The notes: a model not told the origin generated them from the sequence alone. Counted from the stretch's first letter, positions 1 through 12,897 are shown. The stretch is DNA of 64,000 nt from Capsicum annuum (GCF_002878395.1 NC_061122.1:78052240-78116239); one strand, 5' to 3'. Numbers and translations are program-made.

Positions 1-435
1 CATGCAAGTATGGTATGAACTCATCACTTCGATCACAAGGGGTCATATGATCCATTCTTCTTCAACTAGGCATTTCTACAATTATCTTGCATGCACCATT
101 TAGGCATAGGTCAGTATGAACAATTACATGTGCTACAACACCATCATTCATCTTAATTCCACCAACTACATCCCTCGTCCGCACTTACAACCATATCATA
201 AGCCTTCCACACAACATCCCCAATTTTAGACAATAACATGGAGTTCATGTTGAACGTATACATAGAAAGTAGTCTAGTCATTTAGAACTTATTATATCCT
301 AAGAACGTAAATTTATAGCCTCTTAGACAATTCCACAAACACCTTACATGCCCTTTTAGGCATTGGTGAATTCGTCAAATTCTCATGTTTTCCGCCACCC
401 CATATATCTCATCAAATACACATAATCATCACATG

Positions 436-636
436 CATGTATCAACCAACATACACCATCATCACACACATATATATATCAACCAACATGCATAATCATC
501 ATATATATATATATATCAAGTAACATACATAATCCTCATATATATCTCAACCATCAAATATCAATCAACATATATATATACACATCATCAAAGTCTAGAA
601 AATATATACACATATATATATATATATACATACATA
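436..636. repeat. AT-rich, TA-dinucleotide and CAT/ATC-rich low-complexity stretch
   Basis: Several short (TA)n runs are spread among imperfect copies of a text containing 'atcaaccaacat' and 'ataatcatcatat'. It lies within the minus-strand LTR fragment. Similar CATCAT text occurs at 58937-59330. Confidence 0.75.
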
Positions 637-801
637 ACTTGAACTTTCAAAAAGGGATTCGTGGACTCTATGGACGAAAGGAGTCCATAGATAAACACTT
701 GCACACCTTAGATTTCATGGCCAGAAGAGATTGATGGAAGGAATTCTTGAATCAAAGCCTCCAATTAATTTCCCCCAATTCAAAACCCTAACCCTAACTT
801 G

Positions 802-838
<37 letters not shown>

Positions 839-840
839 AT
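802..840. repeat. (TA)n microsatellite
   Basis: Nearly pure TA dinucleotide run with one phase break, next to an 'accctaaccctaac' stretch inside the LTR fragment. Confidence 0.9.
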
Positions 841-1395
841 ACACACATATAGGAGAAATGAGAGGAAAATAATAAAATGTTCTTAGCTGAATGGGATATT
901 TATAAAAGTTTAAAAGAGTGGTGAAAGACCAAAATGCCCCTAAGAAACAAATAAAATCCGAATCTATCTTTCAGTGATCTATCAGATAGGCTGAAGTAAA
1001 TTGGCCATAACTTTTTACTCCAATGTCCAAATTGGATGAAACCAATTTTATTGGAAAGAAGACTCTTAGCTCACATTGTTCATTATGTATAAGGAGTTAT
1101 GATCATTTAATGTTGACGAAAAAAATTCGCCTGGCTGCAGTATTTTTTTCCTGCATATTTTACTATTCACAGTTCGATCAGAATGGTCATAGTTTTATCG
1201 AAATGGTCATAAATCATCGCTCGAGTGTCCTTTTTGGGTGATACACATATCGTTCGAAAGCTTTTTCGATGCTCTACAAAATGGTGGTTCTAAATCCAAG
1301 AAATGACATATAGAAAAATTATAAATCATTCTCGAAGATAGAATCCAATATGTTTACGCACAAAATTTTGATGAAAAATTTTTTGGGGTATTAAA

Positions 1396-1785
1396 AGTCA
1401 GTAGGTGATGAGCCCTTTTTATTCAAGGATTTGAGTCAGTCATAGTTTGAGTAGCATTTTAATTGGTTTAGTCAAACATATTGATTTGTGATAGTTGGGG
1501 GTCATGTCCCGACTACCTATAATCAATACTAGTAGAGGCTTCATAGACTGTCAGTAAAAGTTAATGTATTTGATTCTAGTTTTGCCTTGTATAATCAGAG
1601 TTGCAATCATTTTAATATAGTTTGTTTTAATCATATTCAGAAAAGATGTATCTTCCACTTATTTCTTTCAGACTTATGTATTTTATTCAGTTTCTTAGAA
1701 GTTATGCCAGTACAAGGGTTAGCTTTGGACCAATTGTGGTCCTAAGAACTGTGTGATGCCTAGGGGGTAGTCTCGGGTCATTACA
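1396..1785 (+). repeat. 3' part of a 5' LTR, element O
   Basis: The stretch ends in TCATTACA at 1785, directly followed by a primer binding site at 1790, as a + strand 5' LTR should. 'gtcccgactac' near 1507 and the 'gttagctttggacc...gtgtgatgcc' block before the end resemble the 3' end of the H LTR at 32330-32395. The upstream part is displaced by the minus-strand LTR fragment that ends at 1395. Confidence 0.65.
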
Positions 1786-1789
1786 AACT

Positions 1790-1801
1790 TGGTATCAGAT
1801 C
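1790..1801 (+). promoter_or_regulatory. Primer binding site of element O (initiator tRNA-Met type)
   Basis: TGGTATCAGATC begins 5 bases after the LTR end and differs by one base from the usual TGGTATCAGAGC complement of plant initiator tRNA-Met. Downstream text ('gaggatacagggcatct' near 1890) is typical of chromovirus leaders. The leader is cut at 1958 by element T1. Confidence 0.75.
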
Positions 1802-1958
1802 ATAGAGTTCAAGTATCCTAGGGTATCTATGAAGCCATGACTAGTAGAGTCTTATGGAATGGTATGGAGATGTCTGTACTTTTCTTCGAGAGGATACAGG
1901 GCATCTAAGAAAAAGTTCATACTCTAGATTATGCTATAAAGTTGTTCCTCCAAAAATT

Positions 1959-4615
1959 TTTAACGACCCAAAATTGTCTCCCAGGACGTCACACGGTGCT
2001 TAAGGCTACAAGTAGCCCCAAGCTAGCCCTTAGAGCCAGTTTCTACCAATAACACTCAATTTAAGATAAAATAGACTCAACACTTGCATAGTCATATCAC
2101 ATGAAAGGAAATACGAGAAAGATACTTGGTCCATATAACCATAGTACAGAAAAACCTCAAAAAAACCACAATACCGAACCCTTGACATATCATAAGTCTG
2201 ATACTAGTCTGAAAAAACCTCTATGAATCAAAAACTAGAGAGCCATTGGGACAGGTCCCCAACTAACTCGAAATGAACTAAAGATAAAACATAGTATCTG
2301 AAATACAGAAAATATTTGAAGATCGACTCTCGAACCATTAGGACTCACCACTGCAGAAAATGTAGGCAAGGTACTCGAAGAATCACGGATAAGGCTGGGA
2401 CTGAGCACCTGAACCTAAATTATAAGACAATGTAGCACATAGACATATATGTGAATCAATACCTTGGAATGTATTGAGTATGCGGGGATGAATGCATATG
2501 TATAAAAATAGTACCGATCTTCTTCAATCAAATCATGTATGCAAAATGAGACGACTCACATGGCTAGAACAATTATAGAATATAAAGCTCATAAATCATG
2601 TAGAATAAGGCATGCAACACAAATCTCGTGAGTCATCACTCTTTAAACTTAAAAATCAGAAATCTTCTCTTATTCTCAATACCCAAAGGCTAGGGGACTT
2701 TGAACAATACTTTCAACTCATGCATATGTCTCATGGGGAGTAAAACCTTCTCAATGCTCAATATTTCATAACTATTTAGAACTCATATACTTGGAATTCA
2801 GAATCATATGACTTGAAAACATACCTGAAGGCATTTCATTCACCTTAGGAAAATATTTCATTTTAAGCTTTAGGGAAATTATTCTATCTCAAATGGAAAA
2901 ACATTCTAATTTAGGGAAACAACTTTTCTCAAAGATTTATGAAAGGTACTATAACAAGGAAAGATACTTTCATTTATGAAAAATAACTCACATAAAAAAA
3001 TACTTTAGTTAGGGAACATCTTTCCAATTCAACCATTTAGGAAAATAGCTTATAGGAAAGGAAAATAAGTATTTGATCTCAAATTTTGAAGGGCAAGAGA
3101 GGTTCTCGTAACAGACATAAACCATGTGAGCTACATGGAGTCAAACGTTTTGTCCTCTTAAGGAGGAGACCCCACATTGGGAAGGAGTGTAATACTCTTG
3201 CCATGGAGTATAACCTAGGTCAAGTGATCACTAAACAAAACTCGGCCTCGGGACCAGTCATAATCATCATAAACTTGGCCTCAGGCCTAACCTATGGTGG
3301 CATATAGTTTTGGGGTAAGAAACTATAGTGACTTACCCGCTCGGTGCTAAGTACTACTCTCTTTAGATTATCTGCTCTCATCTCATAAAAATCCACTTTT
3401 GGAATAATCTCATGGTTCACCATGAACCCAATAATCAAATTGATAATCTCATATGATGAGTGGATTTCAAAGCTTTCGGACCATTAGGTCAATTTATTTC
3501 TCAATCATGTCAAAATACTACAGCACAAGAGTTCATAATTTCACAAGTCTCAAATAGGGCTTAGTAACCCATAATTCAATCTCAACATTGTAAATATTAG
3601 CTTCTCAAGGAGTAAAATCATGGGGTTTATAGACAACTGTAAATTCTCAATAAAACATGCAGAAATCATGCCATTTGACTCTTAATTAATGGGAAATATT
3701 AAGATAATGCATTCAACAATAATGGGTGAAAATACCAATTCAAATTCATGTAAAAACCTCATAGATTTCAGGAAATTCATGATGTAAATAAGCCTTTTGG
3801 GCACAAGGGTGAAAGGGTTACCCTTGTTCAAAACCCCACATACATTGAATTAGAAACTTTGGATGAACTCGCACTTTTGGAACTCTATTCGTGCTCTTGA
3901 ATAAGAGTTCTTGAGGCCCTTGACTTGGGAACCTTGAGTCTTGACTCAATTTAGAAAATCCATGGTGGATTCTTGAGATTCTTGGAAGAGGTTTTGGATT
4001 CTTAGGGTTTTTTATATGAGAAAACTTGAGAAAAACCTCATAGGATGCTTGCAAATGACTTTGATTCAGTGTTTGCACATTTTTATAGGCTCAAAAAAAG
4101 TCCAAAATACCCCCTTAAACATATGTACGAAGCTGGAAAAATTGAACTAGGAACCCAATTTAAGGGGTCACCGTGACGCGCCACTTATCGCAGTGACTTA
4201 TTGGAAATTGACAATTGGTATACTGGGAGTCATGGCGATGTGGAGCCATAACATTTTCCCACTGGTTGGGACCTAGAACCTCAACGCAACATGCCAATAT
4301 CGTAGAGTTCCACTGGAATTTAACAATTGTCAAATCGACCCTCTCCACGACGCGCCAAGCACTAAAATGACAGTTTTATGACTAGGTCTTAAATTAGCCA
4401 TAACTTCTTACCTGGGTATCGAATTTGGGCAAAACTTATATCGACAAAAAGCTTATCAAATTTTCCACATGATAAAAAGTCAAAATTTGGGAAATTTTAT
4501 ATGGTTAAGATGATACTCAACTAGGATTCACTCCTACATTTTTTAGGGTTGGAATTATGCTTCATTCGACATGCTCTAAGGTTGAAACTATGAGGGAACT
4601 TTGCGGGGTCTTACA
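1959..4615 (-). repeat. 3' LTR of T1
   Basis: Read on the minus strand it starts TGTAAGACCCC at 4615 and ends GGGTCGTTAAA at 1959, where the 5' LTR has GGGTCGTTACA. It aligns base for base over most of its length with 9670-15220 once the inserted LTR there is removed. The shared U3 module lies at 4397-4457, and a GC-rich repeat block with two 'gacgcgcca' words lies at 4160-4360. Confidence 0.92.
3086..3307 (+). other. Part of the T1 3' LTR, not a gene
   Basis: An open frame of 73 codons crosses this stretch on the + strand, antisense to the element. The matching part of the other LTR (10790-10937 and 13706-13790) does not preserve it. I see no reason to call it coding. Confidence 0.6.
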
Positions 4616-4632
4616 ATATCTCCCCTTTAGGA
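4616..4632 (-). promoter_or_regulatory. Polypurine tract of T1
   Basis: Immediately upstream (minus sense) of the 3' LTR start is AAAGGGGAGATAT, preceded by the text 'cattcgaggacaaatgttcc' that commonly precedes the purine tract in this group. It would prime plus-strand DNA synthesis. Confidence 0.85.
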
Positions 4633-4807
4633 ACATTTGTCCTCGAATGTCACTAGTTAGACTAGGAATATAGGAAAAAAAGAGTGCACATAGCTAAAAC
4701 AATTGCTAAATGGTTCAAGATCTTTCTAAACTCATGAATACTCAGGAAAAAGCAAGAACTCATACAATGATAGATGCATAGTTGAACTTTAGACTAGAAG
4801 GGCTGAC

Positions 4808-7800
4808 TTAAAGAAGAATAGTACCTTCGGATTGATCTAAACTCACAGAAAAGAGGTATGGGTACTTGGCTTGCTTGTCTTCCTCCTCCCAAGTAGCACC
4901 CTCAATAGACTGGTTCCTCCATAAAACTTTAACCAAGGGAACTTCTTTGTTCCTTAGTCTACGAATCTAAAAATCTAGGATCTCCACGGGAATCTCATCG
5001 AAGGAAAGGCTAGCCTAAATATCAGCACTCTGTAAAGGAACAATCACAACAGAATCACAAATATGCTTCTTAAGTATGGAGACATGAAAAATAGGATGAC
5101 CGACGGACAAATCCCAGGGCAACTCAACCTTGTAGGCCACTCTACAAACACGGCTCAAAACTCAATACGGGCCAACATAACGGGGACTAAGATTTCCCTT
5201 CTTACTAAACCTCTTCACCCCTTTCATGGGTGAGATCTTCAAGTACACCAAATCACCCACCTTAAACTTAAGATCTCTCCTCCTCACATCTGCATAAGAC
5301 TTTTGACGACTCTGAGCGATCTTCAACCTTTCTTTAATCAACTTAACTTTCTCCATAGCTTCAAACACTGCATCAGGTCCAATCACGGCAACTTCACCTA
5401 CTTCGAACTAACCTACGGGTGATCTACACCTCTTACTATACAAGACCTTAAATGGTGCCATCTCGATGTTAGCATGGAAACTATTATTGTAGACAAACAC
5501 GATCAATGGCAAATGCTCATCCCAACTACCTTTGAAATCAAGAGAGCATGCCCCCAACATATTCTCTAGGGTCTGAATGGTCCTCTCATCTTGACCATCT
5601 GTCTGCGGGTGAAAAGTTGAGCTCAAAAGAACTTGGGTGCAAAGACCCTACTTAAATGCCCTCTAAAGCTGAGAAGTAAATTGAGTACCCCTATCCGAAA
5701 TGATAGACAAGGGAACTTCATGCAGCCTGACCAACTCTCGAATATACAATCTAACATAATCCTCAGTTGTATAAGATATATGCATGAGCAAGAAAGTTGC
5801 ATACTTAGTCAAACTATCCACAACAACCCAAATGGAATCATGATGACGGCGTGAAAGAGACCACCCGTTCATGAAGTCCATATTCACCATCTCCCACTTC
5901 CAAGTGGGTATACTAAACTCTTACATCACACCACCCGGTCTTTGGTGCTCTACCTTTACCTGTTGGCATGTTGCACACTTTGCTATAAACACGGCTATGT
6001 CTTTATTTATACCATTCCACCAATAGATCTCCCGTAATTTGCGGTACATCTTAGTAGTGCCAAGATGAATAGACTAACATGCTCCATGCATTTTACCCAT
6101 ATTTCTCTGCTGCAACTCATCAACACACGGGACACACAACCTACCATGCAATCTCAACACACCATCTCTTCTTTGGGAGAAAACCTCTACCTTTTGGTCC
6201 TTAATTGAATCCTTCAATTTGACCAAACTAGGATCCCTATCTTGCTTCTCCTTCACTTTCGAAACTAAAGAGGATTTGGAACTACTCAGCACCAACGTAC
6301 TCCCTTCCATTGAATCAAGCAATCTAACACCCAACCTAGCCAGACAATGCACATCATGAGATAACTCTCTTTTACCTTCCTCTATATGCCCAACACTACC
6401 CATGGACAATCTTCTAAGGGCATCCACCACTACATTGGCCTTGCCTGGGTGATACAACACACTCATATCATAATCTTTCAACAACTCCAACCACCTTCTT
6501 TGCCAAAGATTCAACTCCTTCTGGGTAAACACATATTGCAGCTCTTATCATCAGTAAACACATCAATGTGGACATAATAAAGATAGTGTCTCCATATTTT
6601 CAAAGCTAAGACCACAGCAACTAACTCAAGGTCATGGGTTGGGTAGTTCTTTTCATGCGGCTTCAACTGTCTAGAGGCATAGGCTATAACCTTACCTCTT
6701 TGCATCAACACACAACGCAAACCAGCTTTAGAGGCATCATAATACACCACAAAACCATCGGTACCATCAGACAAAGTTAGCACAGGGGCTGAAGTGAGTC
6801 GAGTCTTCAACTCTTGAAAACTTTTCTCACAGAAATTGGACCACTAGAATTTAACTTTCTTTTGGATCAATCGGGTCATAGGAGATGCAATAGAAGAGAA
6901 ACCCTCAACAAAATAATGGTAATAGCCAGCTAGAACCTAGAAAATCCTAATGTTAGATGGGGAAATAGGTCTAGGCCAATTTCTAATGGCTTCTATCTTT
7001 TAGGGATCAACTCTAATACCCTCGGCTGAAACAACATGACCCAGAAAGGCTACAGACCTTAGCCAAAATTCACACTTACTGAATTTGGCAAATAACTGAT
7101 GATCTCTAAGAGTTTGAAAGATAATTCTAAGATGAGCTGCATGGTTGTTCTCATCACGGGAATACATAAAGATATCATCTATGAAGACAATGAAAAACGT
7201 ATTAGGGTACTTCTTGAAAAATTGATTCATGAGGTCCATGAAGGCTGCCGGGGCATTGGTTAGCCCAAAAGACATGACTAGAAACTCAAAGTGACCATAG
7301 CGTCTATAGAAGGCTGTCTTTGAAATATCACATTCCCTCACCTTAAGTTGATGATAGCTAGATCTATGGTTTATCTTGGAGAAATAACTTGCACCTTCCA
7401 ACTGATCAAACAGGTCATCAATTCTCAAAAGAGGATACTTGTTTTAGACAGTGACCTTATTAAGTTAATGGTAGTCAATGCACATACACAAAGATCCATC
7501 TTTCTTATACACGAACAAACTAAGTGTTCCCTAAGGATAAATACTACGTCTAATGAAACCTTTCTCTAAGAGATCTTTAAGTTGCTCCTTCAACTCCTTA
7601 AGCTCTGTAGGTGCCATACGGTATGGCAGAATAGAAATAGGTCGAGTGTCGGGATAAAGGTCAATTCTGAACTCTATCTCTCTATTTGGAGTTACCCCTA
7701 GGATATCTTCTAGAAAGACATCGGGGAACTCATTAATAATATCTACCGACTGGATAGTTGGTGTCTCGGACTTAAGGTCTTTGACTCTAACTAGGTGAGA

Positions 7801-8317
7801 GATGCAGCCTTTTGATAAAAGCTTTCTGGATTTTATATAGAAGACAAAATGATTCTTGGGAGATATCGAACTCTCGGACACTCGAAACACTGGTTCATCA
7901 GGAAACTAAAACTTGACCTCACGGGTACGACAATCTATAGATGCATAACAAGAATGAAGCCAATCCATACCCAGAATAACTTCAAAATCTACCATGTCTA
8001 ACTCTATCAAATCCGCAAGTATGACTCTATAAATATAGTAACAGGGCAATTTATATACACTTATTTAGCAACAACAGACTCTGCTACTAGCGTAGAAACT
8101 AGGAAAGGCTCAAAAAAAATTTTGGGACTCATTTTAAAATTCACAGCCACAAGTGGGGTCATATAAGAAAGGTTTGACCCGGGGTCCAACAACACATAAA
8201 CATCAAGGAAAAAGACACGAAGCATACCAGTAACAACATCAGGGGAGTCCTCCTTCTCCCGATGGGATGGTAAGACATAGAATCTGTTTTGGCACTGACC
8301 TTTAGCATTCTAGAAGA
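4808..8317 (-). pseudogene. pol: T1 pol: protease, RT, RNase H, integrase, chromodomain (broken)
   Basis: Protease has LLDPGS (8175-8192). Reverse transcriptase runs about 7750-6990 with [11 protein letters not shown] and catalytic FIDD (7174-7185). RNase H (6810-6540) shows [18 protein letters not shown] and TDDKS. Integrase shows a WWNG...C..C zinc region (about 6030-5950), core acidic residues at 5878 (MDFMNG), 5695 (SDRGTQF) and 5587 (DGQDERT), and a GPY end at 5162. A chromodomain-like tail (FDEIPVEILD, RLRNKEVPLVKVLW) ends at TAA 4808-4810. Three single-base deletions, near 8306-8313, 8022-8037 and 6537-6548, move the frame and together bring it back. Many in-frame stops also break it, several at sites where CAG, CAA, CGA or TGG would be expected. 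Confidence 0.92.
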
Positions 8318-9457
8318 AGTACCCTGAGCAGGGGCGGGATAAAGTACCAAAGCTGGTGCACTAGCAACCTATACCTGAGGTCGTGTATCTCTGTTCCCCT
8401 GTCTCACATGGGGGAAATCTCTAAGTCTGTGGCCCTGCTTGCCACAAACAAAACAACCCCTCAAATCTCCAAAACACTCCCCGAGGTGATTCCTACTATA
8501 TTTAGCACAAGAAGGATAATGGGGTCTGTTGCCAACAATATTCTGCGACCCAGACAAAAAGGGCCTACTCCCTTGCTTCAGCCTGCCTCTAGGCACAGGA
8601 GCACTAGCTAATAAGGGCACGAGAGCAGACAGACATCTCTAAAACTAAGGGTGGCTCCCTCCATAGAACCTAGGCTGACTATACTTATGCTGCTCAAATC
8701 TAACCGTTTTGCTACCCCTTATTTTTTATCTCTGTCTAAGCTTATCCACCTCTATCTGCTGGACATGCATCATCAACCTATCCAGATCTATATTCTTATG
8801 CAATATCACAACCTTACACTCTTTCAGTACCATTCTAGAAACACTAGTCAAAAACTTACACATACTAGCCCGGGTATCAAAAATCAAATCAGGAGCATAC
8901 TTGGCCAACTGATTGAACTTCCAATAGTACTCCTTAACAATCATGGAGCCCTACCTCAAGTTCATGAACTCCTCAATCTTGGCATCCCTCATCTCAAGCA
9001 AAAAGAATTGGTCCAAGAAGGCATTTTCGAATACTTGCCAAGTCATAAGAGCGACATTCTCACCTCTACCCTTCTTCTACGATACAACCCAATCATAAGC
9101 AATGTCCTTCAATCTATAGGATGCCAACTCAACACTTTTTTCTTTGGAAACATTCAGTACATCAATGATCTTCCTCACCTTCTCTATGTACAACTATAGG
9201 TCCTCGTCTGCCTTGGATCCATAAAACTCAGGCGGATTCATCTGTATAAAGTCATGAATCCTAGCCGCGGCTATATCACCACCTTGCTGATTAGCAACTG
9301 GGGCTTGGTTATTGGCCTGAGCGTTTGCGATGACTGCTTGGTTTAACGCTTGAAAGGCTATCCTAAACTAAACATGGGACACCATCTCATTCAAAGGATC
9401 AATAAATAGGGGTTTCTCATCATTGTTCCTGCGGACATTCACTTTTCAAAGAGGCAT
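8318..9457 (-). pseudogene. gag: T1 gag: capsid region and zinc knuckle (broken)
   Basis: The start is taken at ATG 9455-9457. From there to the pol stop at 4808 is exactly 1550 codons, and the zinc-knuckle, integrase and chromodomain stretches lie in this same frame. A TGA follows three codons in, and TAG stops follow near 9370 and 9195. Capsid-like text includes FIQMNPPEFYGSKADED and IVKEYYWKFNQLAKYAPDL (near 8944). The nucleocapsid knuckle at 8414-8455 reads CFVCGKQGHRLRDF: the last metal ligand, normally Cys, is Phe, so it would be impaired even without the stops. A second cysteine-rich stretch (CAKYSRNHLGEC) precedes it. Gag would package element RNA in the cytoplasm. Confidence 0.88.
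8651..9199 (+). other. Antisense open stretch over T1 gag, not a gene
   Basis: A 182-codon open frame lies opposite the gag coding sequence. It is the longest frame in the window, but its composition follows the gag codons on the other strand and it has no recognisable domain. I regard it as a shadow of gag. Confidence 0.8.
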
Positions 9458-9652
9458 TTTCTGAAAATAAAAGAGCACAGATCATTAAACAAGAGGGAAA
9501 ACTATAGACACAATATAATCTGAAAGAAGAAACAACTTTTTCCTAAAACGTCTCAAAGCCTCTTGCTCATAGATGTGGTACGCTATACACCGATGATCAA
9601 GACTCTACTCAACGCGGCTTGTCAAACTCCCTAGGACTCCTTAGAAACCGTA

Positions 9653-9665
9653 GGCTCTGATGCCA
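9653..9665 (-). promoter_or_regulatory. Primer binding site of T1 (initiator tRNA-Met type)
   Basis: On the minus strand TGGCATCAGAGCC follows the 5' LTR end (9670) after four bases. It differs by one base from the standard initiator-Met site. The interval 9458-9652 is the untranslated leader. Confidence 0.88.
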
Positions 9666-10948
9666 AGTTTGTAACGACCCAAAATCATCTCACAGGATGT
9701 CACACGGTGCTTAAGGCTACAAGTAGCCCCAAGCTAACCCTTAGAGCCATTTTCTACCAATAATACTCAATTCAAGATGAAATAGACTCAGCACTGGCAT
9801 AGTCATATCACATGAAAGGAAATAAAGGAAAGATAATCAGTCTATATGACCACAATATGTTGAAACCTTAACAAAACCACAATACCAAACCCTCAACACA
9901 TCACAAGTCTGATACTAGTTTGACAAAACCTCTACGAGTCAAAAACTAAAGAGCCATTAAGACAGATCCCCAACTGACTCAAAATGAACTGAAGATAAAC
10001 ATAGTCTCTCAAATACAAAAAATATCTGAAGAACGACCCTTGAACAATGAGGACTCACCACTGCAGAAAACGTAGGCAAGGTACTGGAAGAATCATGGAT
10101 GAGGCTGGGACTGAGAACCTGAACCTAAATTATAAGAAAATGTAGTACATATACATATATATGAATCAGTACTTTGGAATGTACTGAGTATGCGGGGGTG
10201 AATACATATGTATAAAAATATTACCAATCTTCTTCAATTAAATCATGTATACAAAATAAGACGACTCATATAGATTGAACAAGTATAAAATATAAAGCTC
10301 ATAAATCATGTAGAATAAGGCATGCAACACAAATCTCGTGATTCCTTGCTCTTTAAACTTAAAAATCAGAAATCTTCTCTTATTCTCTATACCCAAAGGC
10401 TAAGGGACTTTGAACAATACTTTCGACTCATGCATGTCTCATAGAGAGTAAAACCTTTTAAATGCTCAATATTTCATAACTATATAGAACACATATACTT
10501 GGAATTCAGAATCATATGACTTGGAAACATACCTGAAGGCATTTCATTCACCTTAGGAAAATATTTCATTTTAAGATTTAGGAAAATCACTCTATCTCAA
10601 ATGGAAAAGCATTCTAGTTTATGGAAACAACTTATCTCAAAGCTTTATGAAAGGAACTATAACAAGGAAAGATACTTTCATTTAGGAAAACTAACTCACA
10701 TTAAGAAAATACTTTAGTTAGGGAACATCTTTGCAATTTAACCATTTAGGAAAATAGCTTATAGGAAAGGAAAAAAAGTATTTGATCTCAAAGTTTGAAG
10801 GGCAAGGGATGTTTTCATAACTGATATAAACCATACAAGCTAATGGAGTCCAACATTTTGTCCTCGTAAGGAAGAGACGCAACATTGGAGAGTAGCATCA
10901 TACTCTTCCCAAGGAGTATAACCTAGGTCTAGTGATCTATAACACCCC

Positions 10949-10992
10949 GTATTCAAGTACGTGTATTGGCGTATTCAAGTACGTGTATTGGT
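10949..10992 (+). repeat. 22-bp perfect tandem duplication at the LTR start
   Basis: 'gtattcaagtacgtgtattgg' plus one base occurs twice in succession (10949-10970, 10971-10992), 12 bases inside the LTR. The last base differs (c/t). Confidence 0.95.
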
Positions 10993-11993
10993 CTTATTTA
11001 TATGGAATTAATTTTTTTATATTTTATTTTATTTATACCAGAATTTGCCCGTCGATGGTTCCATGCGAAGGTTATTGAATAATCTTTCCAACGATATAAA
11101 GATTTCCAAAAATGGATAGGTTTTGAATATAATCGAGCACGTTCGAAATTATAAAATAATGGCCAGCATATTTGGGAATAGTCAATGTGCAGGAAAATTT
11201 CCTGCACACAAACTACTAAGGCCAGCCAAATTTTTTGGTCAACTTCGAATGATCATAACTCCCTTAATATAATGAACTGGGAGAGTTGCGACCAATGAAA
11301 AGAAAGATCTTTGAGTATTATTTCCAATGCAATTGGTTTCATATAAATCCAACATCTAGTAAGGAGTTATACTCGTTTTACTTTAGCCTATCAAAATAGA
11401 TTTTTAGGGTCAACTTTAAATGACCATAACTCCTTGTACAGGATGAACTGGGTGGCCTACTTTATATAAAATGGAACCCTTTGAATTATCCTTCCAACGA
11501 TACCAATTTCACCCAAATCCGATATTGGATCAAAGAGTTATGGTCGATCTACTCTAGCTTATCAAAACAGTCCACCAAAGGACAGATTTGACATTATTTA
11601 AATTTTAAAGGTATTTTGGTCATTCTCTATTGTATTATGGACGGGAATGTTTATATATACATGTATATGAGTTCAAAAACTCATTTTCATCATCAATCAT
11701 TGAGGAATAACAAAACTTAGCCAAATTTGACCTTTAAATTACTTTTGATTCAACCATAGAAATTCCAAAGTAATCTGATGACTGCGTTTGTCATCTCGAG
11801 AGCTTCGAACGACACCTATTATTTGTGCAAAAAGGATTGCATAATCAAGAGGTGAATTCTAAGGTATGAATATTGTTTGCCTCTTTTCTTTTCCATATGT
11901 ATATGTGTGATAGAGGATTATATGTAATGGTTGTTATTGAAAGGTGATGGAAATAGGGTTATGGACTATTTTGCATGGTTTAGTTGTATTCAA

Positions 11994-12073
11994 TTATGGA
12001 AGGTGGATATGGTAATTGAGTTATGGAAGGTGGATATGGCAATTGAGTTATGGAAGGTGGATATGGTGATATA
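11994..12073 (+). repeat. Three tandem copies of a 27-bp unit
   Basis: The unit begins ttatggaaggtggatatgg and continues yaattgag. Three near-identical copies lie in the middle of the solo LTR, the third incomplete. Confidence 0.93.
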
Positions 12074-12656
12074 CTATTGAATTGATGATTATTTATGTCT
12101 ATGGCTCAATTTGGTTTAATGGATTGGTTGGAAGGATAAATAAATCCAAACTTGATATTGGAGGATGTTGTATGAATATGCATGGCATGCGAATGTAATT
12201 GTAGTATAAGAGGGTTAAAGTGACACCCTTTATGGTGTAATTAAGGCTTACTACTTAACCACTAGTTTGGTGAATTCAAATAATTGAATTATGACGTTTG
12301 GTTGCTAATACTAGATTGCTATATATGCTCATTGTAGATAAATAATCCGAAAAGATGAAAAGTCCATTTAGGACTAGTATTGAAGGTTGATAGTCAGGTA
12401 TATAAAGCATACTCTATACCATATCTTTGGTATGAAAGTGAACAATTGTTCTATTAAGAAAGTTTCTAAAGTTATTCAGTAACATGTGATCCATAATGGT
12501 TTTGTATGATGTCCTACGTTACCAATGAACTTATTTCCACCCTACAAGATGTCAAGACATTCCAATACTTACTTGTTTTCCAAATCTTACATGTTTATTG
12601 CACTAATGAATGTCAGAAGGTATCCGGTTACTCAAACAAGATCCATGTGCTATTAA

Positions 12657-12776
12657 TGACGCCAAAATATTTCATTGATATACCAATAAGTTCCTACTTC
12701 ATTGTTATGACATTGGTGACTCCAAAACACTTCATTGATGTGCCAATGAGTTCTGACTTCATTGTTATTGCATTGA
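12657..12776 (+). repeat. Two tandem copies of a 60-bp unit
   Basis: 'tgacgccaaaatatttcatt' at 12657 and 'tgactccaaaacacttcatt' at 12717 start two adjacent diverged copies. They give the 98-codon open frame at 12506-12802 its repeated peptide, which is probably non-coding. Confidence 0.85.
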
Positions 12777-12897
12777 TGGTCTATTTATATGTCTCTTATT
12801 GATGTATCATTGTTTTAAAGTATCAAAAATTTAGTGGAGACCAAAATAACAATCTCAAAGATTAATTGAACTAACTGATGGAAGTTCTCTCTTATCG

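Larger units (their letters stand above)
1..1395 (-). repeat. LTR fragment, minus orientation (H family), cut by the window edge
   Basis: Read on the minus strand, the sequence from 1395 downward matches the start of the LTR at 27621: a TGTAATACCCC-type start (here GGGGTATTAAA on +, 1385-1395, one base off), then the same text with substitutions for several hundred bases. Further down, 640-800 resembles a stretch of the LTR at 35515-38232 (37390-37560). It is embedded in the + strand LTR that resumes at 1396. It carries two copies of the shared U3 module (1206-1266 and 1005-1062) and AT-rich microsatellites. The other end lies outside the window, so whether this is a solo LTR or part of an element is unknown. 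Confidence 0.7.

Noticed and set aside
782..799. 'aaaaccctaaccctaac' resembling the plant telomere repeat
   Set aside because: Only about two irregular units (not CCCTAAA), at a place where a related LTR has 'gagaaaccctagttg'. It is an LTR leader word, not a telomere tract.
8651..9199. Longest open frame in the window (182 codons, + strand) as a gene
   Set aside because: It is antisense to T1 gag, whose capsid text reads in the other direction over the same bases; no domain and no conserved start context.
12506..12802. 98-codon frame as a small protein
   Set aside because: Lies in the middle of a solo LTR; its repeated peptide simply reflects the 60-bp tandem duplication.
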